Origin: Volutella citrinella
Taxonomy: Eukaryota; Ascomycota; Sordariomycetes; Hypocreales; Nectriaceae
Reading direction: 5' to 3'
DNA: 64,000 nucleotides
NCBI GenBank assembly: GCA_034401135.1
Contig: JAWZSP010000002.1
Coordinates: 372,001 to 436,000 of the forward strand
Position numbers and translations under genes: made by a program. This document shows, piece by piece, positions 53,891-64,000 of the stretch (position 1 is the first letter of the stretch; the number at the start of each line of letters is the position of its first letter). The notes below the pieces were generated by a model that was not told where the DNA came from, made no database searches, and saw nothing but the letters and a program-made list of their open reading frames with translations.

Positions 53891-56208
53891 TTACATGAAG
53901 CCGCCATCATCGTACCATTCACCTAATCCGGCTTCGAGATGCTGCATCATCTCGGCTGTAAGGAACGGCCACTCTAATATCTGCTGTTGTGAATCTACCA
54001 TTGGTATGTCAAAGCTCATCATTGGATCGAGCGGCCCGACAGGCAGAGCGCCGAGGTCGGGGTCAGTTGGCTGGAGGAGACTGCTAAAGCTGCCCGCCCA
54101 GTCTCCTTGGCCTATTGGCGCAGGGGGGGCCATGCTGCCACTCTCTAGAGGCAAGGGAGATGCGGCTTGTGACGGACCGAGGATAGCACCGCTGTCCTTT
54201 TTGCTGCAGTCGCTGTCCTTTGGCAGGGCCGTGTCTCGCAGGAACTTCTCCCTCAGCATCTCAAATACAATGGCAAACCTCCCTGCGTCAGGCATCTCGC
54301 GCTTGAACAGGTGCAGGATATTTCCGCAAATTGACAGTGTTGCTGCCGGCTGAGAGGCTTCCAGCGCGTAGTCGCCGTCCTCGTAGACGCCCACCGAGAT
54401 GCAGTACATGATGGAGAGTCCAGCAGCAAATATGGCTTGAAAGTAGCTCCGAGTCCAGGTTATGACTTGTATCTGCATCATCTCATTGTACAGCTCGATA
54501 ACCTTGGTCGCACAATTGAGGCAGAGAACGAGCAGGTCATTGGGCGGGTGGCCATGCTGTCGCGGAGCGCGGTGAATGGCGCCTCGGATGAGGAGCAGCT
54601 TATCCTTCTCCATCTGGAAGTCAAACCACTCTTGTCTCTCGAATAGCGATCTTGGGTTTGAGAATATCGGCGCTGACTCCCGCCACAGCTCGAACTCTCT
54701 CAGATATGTGTGCAGCTTAACGTATACATCTCCTGGTGAGAGATTCTCAGATTGCGTCATCTCCCCACGGATGTTGGCAAACCCGCGGGGATTGTAAAAG
54801 TCGGAATGAATGCGCGATGAGATTCGCCTAATCTTGATACCAAGAATGAACTCGGAAAGTTCTGTCGGGCACGATCTGGTTCCGACAAGTATATTGGACA
54901 GTGAAGTGCCATCCTGAGCTGCGAGGATGGTCTCATCGGAGGCGTCGATCGGGAGCTCGACTGTCACATCTCTGTCTGCAATAGCAAAAGGCCGTCCCAG
55001 AATTCCGGAACAGAAACGATCAAGCATGTAGGATTCCCAAAACACGCGACGGTGGTGCTGCTCCTCGAGTAGAGGCAATGGGCGACGAGGCGGGGCGTGA
55101 AGTCCTAGCTCGACGCATTGACGGATGACGAATCGAGATATCTCCCACACAGAAGTCCCTAATAGTGCATCAGCACACTCTAGCTACTATCTGCAAAAAC
55201 CAATTTGACACTCACCTATGTGGTAGTACATCCCAAATCTTGATACCAGGAGCAGCGACTCGACGGCGTCAATGGTTCCAATAAGGGTTATATCACCGAG
55301 ATACTCCTGAGCCAACAGGAAATAACCATATGGGTGCTCTTGGATGAGCCCTCGTCTAAACATCGTCACGGCTCCTATGGCAAAGACCAAATAGAGTTGG
55401 AAGTGCTCCTGGGCCGAAGCCGCCTGTGACTCGGCGGGGTGATAGACCGCGTTGACCAGATGCAAGACATGTTGCCTGAGTAGAAAGGTGTGATGCACAT
55501 GGGATCTCCCGAGGCTTGTATGGTCAGCACTGGCTTCACATGAAAGTGAAGGAGGGAAACAAGCAGGGGCATGGCTCTCACTAGGACTCGACCAGCCTCG
55601 AGGCCTCCTCAAACGACGGCCGCGCGTTTGCAGGTAGAGAGAGCTCGGGGATCTCTGGACGCTCGGTCAGGTGTCGGAGTATCTCAGGCCGATATGCCTG
55701 CCACTTTGAGTTGGAGAAGATGTGGCGGAGAAAACTAATGCAATGAATGAGCTACATGCTTCGACGGTCGCTTGGCAGATGGCTCGGCGTCCGAGTGGAT
55801 CACCGGAGGTTCCCCGGAGGCGACTCACCTCAGGCCACTCCCGTCCCCCACGAATGCATTGGGCCGGGATGTCAACACGGTGGAGGGCAGGCTATCTGGC
55901 GTATCCGTCTGCTGGGGTGTGGTGGTGGTGGCTGCGGCACCGGCGGCGCTGGTGTGCTCGGGGCTCGACTGGGGCGGCGTCGTCATGGACAACTTGCCGC
56001 GCAGCTCGAGCTCGCGCTCCTCGAGGCGTCGGATGTAGTCCCGCGGGTACTGCTCCGAAGTGACGGGATCGACAATGATGCATGCAGAGCCAAGCTTGGT
56101 GCAGTTGCCGCAGCGAGGCGCGTTGCGGTCGCACTTGATCTTGCGGACTCGGCACCGACGACACGCGGGGATGCGCTTGTGCCGGTCCTCGTCACGCCCT
56201 TCGGCCAT
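53891..56208 (-). CDS. Zn2Cys6 transcription factor divergent from Dal5-type permease
   Basis: Four exons (56208-55829, 55734-55582, 55514-55216, 55158-53891; introns 94, 67 and 57 nt) give 699 aa. Cys16, 19, 26, 33, 36 and 43 form the zinc cluster, followed by YPRDYIRRLEEREL, a coiled-coil start. The Ser/Thr/Pro-rich stretch at 74-122 is a likely linker. The fungal-specific domain (PF04082 type) is visible from LYLVFAIGAVTM through GTSVWEISRFVIRQCVELGLH, which is rebuilt over the last splice junction, to RRVFWESYMLDR and GRPFAI. The second and third splice sites are inferred from frame and family fit and are the least certain part. It may regulate the permease on the other side of the 1.07-kb promoter. 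Confidence 0.83.
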
Positions 56209-57276
56209 GGTGGAGGAGGGGCTGGTCCATCCGCCTGCCCAATGGAGAGGTGTGTTGGGGACGGGGTGTCTTGGAGATGGTGGGATTTATTAAGAGCAAG
56301 AGTTGTTGGGTGGTCTGGTCCGGGGGGGCTTGTCGCGGGCCGACGCGGGCTCTCAGGTTAGGATTGTCAAGATACGAATTCTAAGGAGTTAAAATCCGAC
56401 AGGTCAGGGTCTGCCAGGGCGCGCAATTGATAGTGTCAATGGTGGGAGCGTAGGACGATGACTCGCCGCCAATGGAGAAGTTTGGACGAAATTTCGACGG
56501 ACTGAGCACCTGACTTGGGGTTGGCTTGACTGGGAGTCAGGGATTGAGTGCGGGGTAAGCTGGGGAACAGGGAGTGCGACCGTTGGAGGGATTCTCCTGC
56601 CAACAAACTTTTCCAATTGCTGGTTGAAAATGGCTTGGGACTGTAATGATTAGTCGTGGATTACCCAATGACGTAATCTCTAGTGTAGAAGGGAACAATA
56701 ATCTCCCCAGGGCCTCCAAATCATCGACGGGCTTGATTGTAGTCCTGTCCAAGCGCTGGGGACGTCTGAATTTGTGATGCCGCGAGATCTGGGGTTCTGG
56801 CTCGGCCGACCGGCTTACCCCATCTGTTCAGGTTCAACCTCGCCATGAGAATCAGGGATATGGCTCAATGGGGATCCCTCCATCTGTGGACCGGGACAGG
56901 GTCTCCTCAAACCGAGCAAATAACAGTCGGCAATGTTGTTCGGCATGACTCGCGAGGTAGTGCGGCCGACCTCCGATGCAGCCGCACTGTTTGACGGGCG
57001 ACCTCCGAAGGCCACAAAACTCAGCACTTGTGGGGAGAAATCTGGGGTAACGGGGCGGGGCAAGTTACGGTAAGGATAGAGTATGGAATAAGGTAGGGAT
57101 CAGAGCGTCTTGGCATCTCGTCAAATCGTACGGCGAGATCCAGCCTACGCCCCTATTTAAGACGAGGAAACGCCCAGGGAGAGACTGTCTTCTTGCTCAG
57201 CAGCTCCTCCCTCACCGCCCTTTCTTCAACCATCGCACAAGTCTTTCCCAGCTGATTCCAGGGCCGAGCCATCACC
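56209..57276. promoter_or_regulatory. Divergent promoter: Zn2Cys6 regulator / Dal5-type permease
   Basis: AGTGCGGC (56959-56966) and GCCGCACT (56981-56988) form a perfect 8-bp inverted repeat with 14-bp spacing. CGACCTCCGA occurs at 56967-56976 and again at 56999-57008, exactly 32 bp (about three helical turns) apart. These cluster about 270-320 bp upstream of the permease start. Confidence 0.55.
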
Positions 57277-59010
57277 ATGTCGCAAGCCGCGGACCGCAAG
57301 TCTGTGGACCGCAAGTCCAACGACTCGGGAACCCTCAAGGATCATGCCGCTATGCACGTTGAGAAGAGCGATGACAACCGTGAGGACATGCTCTTTGAGT
57401 TGCGACAGCGATATCCTCTGCTTGCCGATGCCTCGCAGGAGAAGCTCGACGCTCTGAACAAGTCTGTCCTGCGAAAGCTGGACTGGAAGTTTCTTCCCTA
57501 CATCACTCTCATGCTGCTTATGAAGTAAGGCAACCCAGTCCACAGACTCAAACATGACCGCTAATTCGCTTAACAGCTACCTCGATCGCATCAATGTCTC
57601 AAATGCGCGACTTGCGGGCATGCAGGAAGACCTGCACATGACTGACGTCCAGTGGTCGGCGGGCATTTCTCTCTTCTATGTCGGATACATCATCTCCCAA
57701 ATTCCCGCCAACGTCATGGTCGCAAAGGGACGGCCCCGTGTCCTCATGCCTCTGTTCATGCTGGGTTGGTCCGCCGTCACCATCTCCATGCCCGCCATGA
57801 AGACACCTTGGTCCTTTATGCTCTGCCGTTTCCTCGTCGGACTTACCGAGGGGCCCTTTGTCCCCGGCGTGGCCCTCATGACGTCTTCGTGGTACACTAA
57901 GGAGGAGTCTCCTATGCGAATGGCAATCTGGCACGCAGGAAACATCATCTCCAACGTCTTTTCCGGTCTTCTCGCCGCAGGCATTCTCGAAAACATGGAC
58001 GACATTGCGGGCCTCCACGCCTGGCAGTGGTTCTTCCTTCTTGAAGGTAAGCGAATATTCATCAGAAAGTAGCGCTCATCAGACTGATCAGTGTAGGTAT
58101 CGCTAGTGTGATTGTCGGCGTTTTTGGCTTGTGGGCGCTACCCAACTTCCCCAACAACACTGGCGGCGGATACTTTACAGAGGAAGAGACCCAGATGGCT
58201 CAATATCGTATGCTGGTCAACGGCGGTGGCCATTCCGAGGACGAGGAGGGTGGCTACTGGGAGGGATTCTGGATGGCTTGCAAGGACCCTTTCACCTGGC
58301 TCTTTGCTGCTCTCCACTTCGCTCTCATCGTGGCCCAATCCTTTAAGGACTTTTTCCCTTCGGTAAGTGATGCACCTTCTATCTGTTAACGGCGATGCAG
58401 CTAACGCAACGGCAGATTGTGGCCACACTTGGCTTCAAGGGCACTACCAAATACTTGGTCCAGGCACCGCCCTACGTTATCGCCTTCGCTGTCACATGTC
58501 TCGTTTCCTGGTCTTCCGGAAGACATCTCGAACACTGTTACCACATCGTCGGCCCTATGCTGGGCTGTCTTGCGGGAGCTGTTATCATGATCAGCACCCT
58601 GAATGTCGGAGCCAGGTACTTTAGCCTGATCCTGCTCTGCACCGGTCCATTCGTTGCTCTCAACGTGTGTAACATTACCCTTCTTGATCAAATAAGAGAT
58701 GTGCTAATAGAATATTCAGATTCATATTCCATGGGAAACTGCTATCGTGCCCCGGCCCCGTACGAAGAGAGCCGCCTTGATTGCCATTGCCAACTGCGCC
58801 TCATCCGTCTCCCACTGGTTCACCCCCTACTTCTTCCTTCGCTCGCAGGAGCCTCGATACCAGACTGGAGGAGGTTGCATCATCGTTGGATGCGGTCTCT
58901 CAGTCATCTTCTGTTTGATTATCAGATGGAACTGTGTGCGCAAGAACAAGCAGCTGGAGAAACGTGAGAACGAGACAGGCGAAATCACCAACTTCAGGTA
59001 CACAACCTGA
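57277..59010 (+). CDS. MFS permease, Dal5/anion:cation symporter family
   Basis: Five exons (57277-57524, 57577-58046, 58097-58362, 58416-58664, 58720-59010; introns 52, 50, 53 and 55 nt) give 507 aa. The cytosolic N-terminus contains a duplicated DRKS and leads to the family-typical LPYITLMLLMNYLDRINVSNA first membrane segment. Further markers are GYIISQIPANVMVAKGRPR and the LVGLTEGPFVPG segment. About 12 membrane segments are visible. Relatives carry allantoate, nicotinate, vitamins or other organic anions into the cell with protons. Given the local regulator and catabolic genes, a carboxylate or nitrogen compound is likely, but no substrate can be assigned. Confidence 0.92.
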
Positions 59011-59204
59011 GCGTCAGCATGTACTGGGACAAGTCTACCATGAGTTCATAGGGAATCATGAGTCATATAAATACAATTATTCTTGGCCCAAATCAATATT
59101 TGATTCAGAGATATTTGAAGCAAAGTTCCCTCATCTTAATGCTTCTTGTTTAAGAATGGGAATTGAGAGACTGGTGTAACGCAACCTGTTAACGCTGTCC
59201 CATT

Positions 59205-60431
59205 CTACATCAATGACCAAAGATAATCCGCCATTGGATCCTTCCACAGCGAGGGACATTCTTTCAATGCGTTAAATGCTCCAAATGGAGGTTGCGCGGC
59301 AAGGTAGAACAGCTCCTTGATCTTCAAGACCACCACAATGACGATTCCGCTGCACATCCCAACTACGTACCCCATCAGAAACGGGGTAATAACGCAGAGC
59401 ATGAGCATAAAGAAAAAGAAGAAGGCAATTGCTACTAGGGCCGTCCCGATAAGCTTCAAAACGTCGAGGTCCACTTTACCATTGAGCCAAATGAGGACCA
59501 GAAATATGGGTATGGTGATGGCCAGCAGCAAGATAGCAATGGACGACAGTCCAAATGCTAGATTTGACCAGCCCTTGGCCTCGAAAAGCCCGACCCATGT
59601 AGTAAACGTCATAGTAATCACCGGGACTGCCCCCTTGTAGGTACACGTGAACAAGGCCATGAAGTAGGTGAAGCCTGTCGAGAAGGACCCGTAGTCGGTA
59701 ACGTACATGAACTGCCACCATCGAGTGATGCGCGCCGAGTCTCCCCGGAACAGTTTTAGGAACTCATCGAGAGTAGCTCCCCTGAGATCAGCGACGACCT
59801 GGACCTCGGGAGTCGGCGCTCGGAATCCAGGCAGTCCAAGCACCAGCGGCAACGACAGAATGGCGACTACACCGCCGCCCAGGGCCAGCTCAAACGCCCG
59901 GTGGTCGACCATGTGCAGTGATTCTCTGCCATGGAGCTCGATGCGTCTGTTGTATAGGAAGATTGTCGCGCCAAACTGGAAGAGCGCCGCAACCACGGTG
60001 AGGGCTCGTCCCATCTTAATCCACACTCGCCCGGCTCTGGATGGAGTAGATCCGGCATCCTGGTTGGCCTCTATCGCACCAGTAGGCGTGCGGCTTATGC
60101 CTTGGCTTTGGAATTTGCAAAACATGATGCGCCAGCGGTAGACGAACGTTTCAGCATGCTTGCTCAGCGCCGAAGGCGACAAGGCGAGGTTGAGCAGAAA
60201 GGCGAGCATCATGAACAACAAGCCGAACGCGTTCTGGGCGACGACCAGGAAAGGGCACAAAATGAAGAGCACCGGCTCCCACGAGTCGAGGCGGTCGTTT
60301 CGCACCGACATGAAGTTGCAAAACGCAGCACCCGCGGTGAAGTGGGCGATGACGAACTTGGCGATGAGCTCGCTGCCCGTTCGGCCGTTGTCGGGCGGGC
60401 AGAGGATCGCTGAGGCATCTGGCGCACTCAT
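59205..60431 (-). CDS. Uncharacterised polytopic membrane protein
   Basis: A single exon of 408 aa from the ATG at 60431; an in-frame extension to 60623 is possible but is polar and unlikely. I do not recognise the family. Eight to ten hydrophobic segments are visible, starting with KFVIAHFTAGAAFCNFM and WEPVLFILCPFLVVAQNAF. A polar loop at about 100-140 separates the second and third, and the last quarter is very hydrophobic, with five consecutive phenylalanines, followed by FLMGYVVGMCSGIVIVVV. It lies 518 bp from the ArAE/FUSC-type gene on the same strand, so the two may work at the same membrane. No catalytic motif is evident. Confidence 0.75.
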   Translation of the reverse strand: MSAPDASAILCPPDNGRTGSELIAKFVIAHFTAGAAFCNFMSVRNDRLDSWEPVLFILCPFLVVAQNAFGLLFMMLAFLLNLALSPSALSKHAETFVYRWRIMFCKFQSQGISRTPTGAIEANQDAGSTPSRAGRVWIKMGRALTVVAALFQFGATIFLYNRRIELHGRESLHMVDHRAFELALGGGVVAILSLPLVLGLPGFRAPTPEVQVVADLRGATLDEFLKLFRGDSARITRWWQFMYVTDYGSFSTGFTYFMALFTCTYKGAVPVITMTFTTWVGLFEAKGWSNLAFGLSSIAILLLAITIPIFLVLIWLNGKVDLDVLKLIGTALVAIAFFFFFMLMLCVITPFLMGYVVGMCSGIVIVVVLKIKELFYLAAQPPFGAFNALKECPSLWKDPMADYLWSLM

Positions 60432-60949
60432 GTTTGATCCGGGGTGAGAGACTTGAGATCTAGACCAGATAGCGACAGAGGGGTGCTGCGTAGATTGTAT
60501 GAGGGAAGATAGAGAGTCGTCGCAGGACAGGCAGCCAGTGAGGCTGAGCTGGATGGAATCCTTGTCGCGTGTGTGTGGAGGATATGCATGTTCCACATGT
60601 AGGCTGACAGCAGAACCAACCAATCACATCTCATTCAGGAGCGAATCTGAGGGGAGCTGTGTGCAACATATCATCGGGGCGGTTCAATCTCACAGGGCGA
60701 ACACTTGGCAGCAAGAGAAGAACGAGCTCATCTCATTCATACCACATCACAAATTATGGGGAATCCCGGAGCATGAAGGGTCCACACAACCACATCTCTT
60801 GATGTGTTGCAATTAATTACAGCTGCTCACGTGAACTGTTTCTGCTCCCGGCAAACCCGGCATCCCGATGCAGCGCCAAGCCGACCAACTATTCGCAAGT
60901 GGGCACAGTCCTCCACAATCATTTTGGAATATCCAGTTCCCAACCCCCT
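60432..60949. other. Intergenic between two membrane-protein genes
   Basis: This 518-bp spacer contains the promoter of the smaller gene and the 3' flank of the larger. No recognisable feature. Confidence 0.5.
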
Positions 60950-63949
60950 CTATACAGTGGCCCTCTCCAGCACAATATGACGCTCGCCCAGCACACCCTT
61001 GAGAGCCAGGACCAAATCATCAATCGTCGTCAGGAACTTAAAGTAGAGCGTTATCGCCACACAATAGCGTCGGTAGCTCTCGTCCTCTATCAGCGCCGTC
61101 GTCAATGCCGGGCCCACATTTTGCGCATGGTAGAAATCAACGGCTCGACGAATGAGCGGCGCGGGAAGCCTCTCTGGCAGAGGCTGGCCAGTCAGGAGTG
61201 ACTGCTCAATGATGCCCAGGACGGCCATGATGTCGCCGATTGTGCGGTCATCGAGAATGCCCAAGTTCCTCGTAAAACGGTCTTGCAGCTCCTTGGGCAG
61301 CGACACGGAGAGCTGGAGGAGGCCACTGAGTGCTTGATTGAGATACTGGCAGTTCTCCTGCGTCTCCATGAGAATCCGCTGCCTAAAGGGTCCGAAGCTG
61401 AGCTCGCCCTTGAGTGCGGCAATGGATGGGCCGAGAGCTAGCAGGTCCTCGGCCACTTCGATGGAAATCTTTTCAGCCATGATCCCGAGCGAGTCATTTT
61501 GCTCTTGGCGGCCCCAGCTGGACACCAGAAGAGCGTAGTGCCCAGACAGTGTCTTGATAGTGTTGGACAACGTCTTGCATACATGCTTCGTTGCCGACGG
61601 TGGGCTGGGAAACAGCTGGACGATGAATGCCGCCGCGAATCCGATCAGCACCGTCAGCAAACGCTTCCAGAAGGCTTCATAGCCCCTTCCGGGAAGTCCG
61701 TACTGCGAGAGATGGGTGGAGTCCCAGCTGAAGCCGAGGACCAGGCAAAAGGTCGCGCCGCCCATGATGGTGGCCATGGAAAATGCTGGAGGCAGGAATA
61801 GACGCAACCACATGATGAAAACCACCATCAGCGCCGAGATAGCGCCCATGCCAAACGGATTACCCGGCCCTCTGCCCGCTCCAATGTACCAAGTCACCAT
61901 TCCCAGCATCCCACCAATAATGGTGCCGAGCAGCCTCGCGACGAGGGAGAAGGTGAAGTCCGACATGTAGACCAGAAGCGTCGTCTGGGCGGTGATGACA
62001 GTCCAGATACCTTTCTCGCGGTAGAAGAAGCCGCAGGAGCTTGGGATTGCGGACGGGATGGCCGTGGCTACGGTGACGACAACCATGCGCAGAGCGTACA
62101 TGCCAGCAGGATTCGTAAACCACTTGCAGGTGCTGATGATGATCCTGGTAACCAGTCCTCGGCTTGCCGACGAGCCATCGTAGCCGCGGACTTGTTGCAG
62201 CATTTCGTGGGCCCCCTTGTTATCTTCCTCCAAAGACTCGGTGTCAACGTATTCCTTTCCGTCTTCCTCTGGCTCTGCTCGGGAAACAATAGTCATCTTT
62301 CCTCTGAAAAGCCATGAGATGGCATAGCGAAGGCGGAACGGGATCCATAGTCTGTGACTTTTCCGTGTCTCTGTCAGCTCGAGTACGTGCACCAGAAGGC
62401 TTTCAACGGCAATAGCAAAACCAATAATTCGCTCCTCGAGAACCATGGAGATAACCAGGCTGGGAAGAAAGGGATGCTCGACATCCTTGTCCACTACAAA
62501 TTGGCCATCTTCGTTAAATAGGTGGCCATGGCTTGCCAACAATCCCTTGGTAGTCTCCTGAATGCACGTCTCTCGAACAGAACGCAGCTCGGTAATGGTT
62601 TCTTGCAGTGTCTGGGCCAAGGTACCGAGTTCTCCTTCCGTGGGCCTGCCGAACCAGCGGTTGCAGTTGGCGCTCTTGATAGAGTCTGCGACGAGTCCCA
62701 ATGCCTTATTCGAGCTTTCCAGGACCCGAGATGTGGTGCTCTGCATTAAATCGCGCGTGGCATTACGCAGATCCTCGTGTTCTGGTTTCCGCAGGGCATC
62801 AAGCAATGCGTCATTCTCTTGGCGGTGACGATGTCCAATCTTGTCCTGTGGCTTCTCTCCCACCAAGCCATCAGCATCCTGGTTCGAGGCCTTGGTTCTC
62901 TCCTCCCGGATCTCGGCCCGCAGGCTTCTCGCGATGTGAAAGTCCAACAGGAGTAGTCCAGCAAACATGACTTCGCGAATACGACCATGCAGAGTCTTGA
63001 CGTCTTGAGCGCTCCACCTTCCATGGGACATATCGATGGGTAGAAATGCCACCGAGGGTTGCATCGCCTTGTACAGCCCAATGAACCCTGCCCTGGTTTT
63101 CTTGAGGCCGGCGAGCGGTAAAGTCCCACCGCCTAGACGAGATTCTGTGACCGCCACTACCGACTTGGAGAGCCTTGTAAGTTTCTCCAGGTAACCCAGC
63201 ACAACATAGGATGTCGACTTGGGGAAGAGAAGGATGCAGAATGCCGCTCCGATGGCAACACCCATGGCACTAGGCTTGACCAGGGTCGATGCAATAGTGG
63301 CACTGAATCGCGGCAGAGTTGGCCCAAAGAGGATGAAGACGTCGGCGACAATCATACCAAATATTTGCAGCAACGCCAGCTTGGGGTTTGCACATCGAAG
63401 ACGAGCCAATGCGTAGATGAAGACACACCCAAACACATAAAAGATGACGGTTACCCTCGCATCGAGCAAGAAGCCATTGTTGACCAATATCGTCGCTTCC
63501 ACGGCAGCAGTCTGGTTCGACGCCTGGGCGTTCTGTGCCGCCAATTGTTTCAGAGCTCCCAGCTTAGCATTCAGCTCAGCGGCAGGACGGGCGGCCAACG
63601 CGGCGTACATGGCCAAAAGACCCCAAGCCCACGCGAGGCACATGCCCAGAATCAGCGAGGCTCCGGCCAGGAGGTACACGAATATTGTGGCGGCTGGCGG
63701 GACGATGAACAGGAGGAGCGGCGCCAAGAAGAGAGCCTGTCCGACATTCTGAAGAACAAGTGTGATGAAGGTGAGAATGAGGGCTGTCCAGGCGGCTAGC
63801 GAGCAACGGAACAGCATCTTCATGTCGTTGGCATTGAAATGGTCCAGCAAGGCAGGGAGCTGCCGACCGCGAGCAGCAGGTTGGGCATCGTTGTGAGCCT
63901 TGGTCGCCGAATTGCTGGCGCCATCCGGCGAGCTCTCTTGCTCAAGCAT
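60950..63949 (-). CDS. ArAE/FUSC-type membrane protein (Bre4/DUF2421-like)
   Basis: A single open frame of 999 aa from the ATG at 63949 to the stop at 60950. Two membrane bundles, near residues 45-260 and 600-760, flank long polar parts. The second contains IPSSCGFFYREKGIWTVITAQTTLLVYMSD, typical of the fusaric-acid-resistance and aromatic-acid-exporter superfamily (PF13515/PF10334 type). The first resembles the fungal N-terminal domain (PF10337). Related yeast proteins are linked to brefeldin A sensitivity. It probably exports or senses organic anions at an intracellular or plasma membrane. The frame stays open upstream to the window edge, so an earlier start or upstream exon cannot be excluded. 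Confidence 0.85.
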   Translation of the reverse strand: MLEQESSPDGASNSATKAHNDAQPAARGRQLPALLDHFNANDMKMLFRCSLAAWTALILTFITLVLQNVGQALFLAPLLLFIVPPAATIFVYLLAGASLILGMCLAWAWGLLAMYAALAARPAAELNAKLGALKQLAAQNAQASNQTAAVEATILVNNGFLLDARVTVIFYVFGCVFIYALARLRCANPKLALLQIFGMIVADVFILFGPTLPRFSATIASTLVKPSAMGVAIGAAFCILLFPKSTSYVVLGYLEKLTRLSKSVVAVTESRLGGGTLPLAGLKKTRAGFIGLYKAMQPSVAFLPIDMSHGRWSAQDVKTLHGRIREVMFAGLLLLDFHIARSLRAEIREERTKASNQDADGLVGEKPQDKIGHRHRQENDALLDALRKPEHEDLRNATRDLMQSTTSRVLESSNKALGLVADSIKSANCNRWFGRPTEGELGTLAQTLQETITELRSVRETCIQETTKGLLASHGHLFNEDGQFVVDKDVEHPFLPSLVISMVLEERIIGFAIAVESLLVHVLELTETRKSHRLWIPFRLRYAISWLFRGKMTIVSRAEPEEDGKEYVDTESLEEDNKGAHEMLQQVRGYDGSSASRGLVTRIIISTCKWFTNPAGMYALRMVVVTVATAIPSAIPSSCGFFYREKGIWTVITAQTTLLVYMSDFTFSLVARLLGTIIGGMLGMVTWYIGAGRGPGNPFGMGAISALMVVFIMWLRLFLPPAFSMATIMGGATFCLVLGFSWDSTHLSQYGLPGRGYEAFWKRLLTVLIGFAAAFIVQLFPSPPSATKHVCKTLSNTIKTLSGHYALLVSSWGRQEQNDSLGIMAEKISIEVAEDLLALGPSIAALKGELSFGPFRQRILMETQENCQYLNQALSGLLQLSVSLPKELQDRFTRNLGILDDRTIGDIMAVLGIIEQSLLTGQPLPERLPAPLIRRAVDFYHAQNVGPALTTALIEDESYRRYCVAITLYFKFLTTIDDLVLALKGVLGERHIVLERATV

Positions 63950-64000
63950 CGTCAGCGCACCTCGGGGGCCACGGCACAATTGACGAGCAGGCGCGTTCGT

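Noticed and set aside
1..64000. Secondary-metabolite cluster
   Set aside because: Despite many regulators and transporters there is no polyketide synthase, NRPS, terpene cyclase or P450; the enzymes are catabolic.

Overview
The window is nuclear DNA of a filamentous ascomycete (Pezizomycotina, most likely a Sordariomycete; the species cannot be named from sequence alone). The evidence is the many short GT-AG introns (about 47-95 nt), the dense run of Zn2Cys6 regulators, fungal MFS transporter families, and GC-biased third codon positions. I could assemble 27 protein genes, nearly all with spliced reading frames that close exactly. I saw no tRNA, rRNA, CRISPR array or intact transposon.

Layout. 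0.9-11 kb: an ARG81/ArcA-like Zn2Cys6 regulator divergent from a mitochondrial-type 4-aminobutyrate transaminase, then an NAD-dependent epimerase-like protein, an aldehyde dehydrogenase and a free-standing RidA. 11.6-14.4 kb: a regulator-like protein without a zinc cluster, convergent with an SDR. 16.4-24.4 kb: a GH3 beta-glucosidase, a Zn2Cys6 regulator divergent from a Gal80-like Gfo/Idh/MocA protein, and a DHA1-type MFS carrier. 25.6-37.5 kb: an amidase, a second ARG81-like regulator, an FMN 2-hydroxyacid dehydrogenase, a class II aldolase and a ketopantoate-reductase-like enzyme. 38.3-47 kb: a RidA-flavin amine oxidase fusion divergent from a succinate-semialdehyde dehydrogenase, then a GH43 glycosidase divergent from a sugar transporter. 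48.1-59 kb: two more Zn2Cys6 regulators, each divergent from catabolic genes (HpcH/HpaI aldolase plus D-2-hydroxyacid dehydrogenase; a Dal5-type permease). 59.2-63.9 kb: an unknown polytopic membrane protein and a large ArAE/FUSC-type transporter-like protein.

How the genes may work together (inference). Two themes recur. One is amine/GABA nitrogen catabolism: amidase, RidA-amine oxidase fusion, aldehyde dehydrogenase, RidA, GABA transaminase and SSADH could together take an amide or amine to an aldehyde, GABA, succinic semialdehyde and succinate. The other is sugar and 2-oxo/2-hydroxy-acid use: GH3, GH43, sugar transporter, two aldolases and three oxidoreductases. Six regulators in 64 kb, five of them transcribed away from a neighbouring enzyme or carrier gene, suggest a mosaic of small substrate-specific catabolic modules.

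The most distinctive items are the RidA-amine oxidase fusion facing SSADH, the Zn2Cys6/Gal80-like divergent pair with 17-bp repeats between them, and a helically phased decamer array in the 33.9-34.0 kb promoter. I found no secondary-metabolite backbone enzyme.
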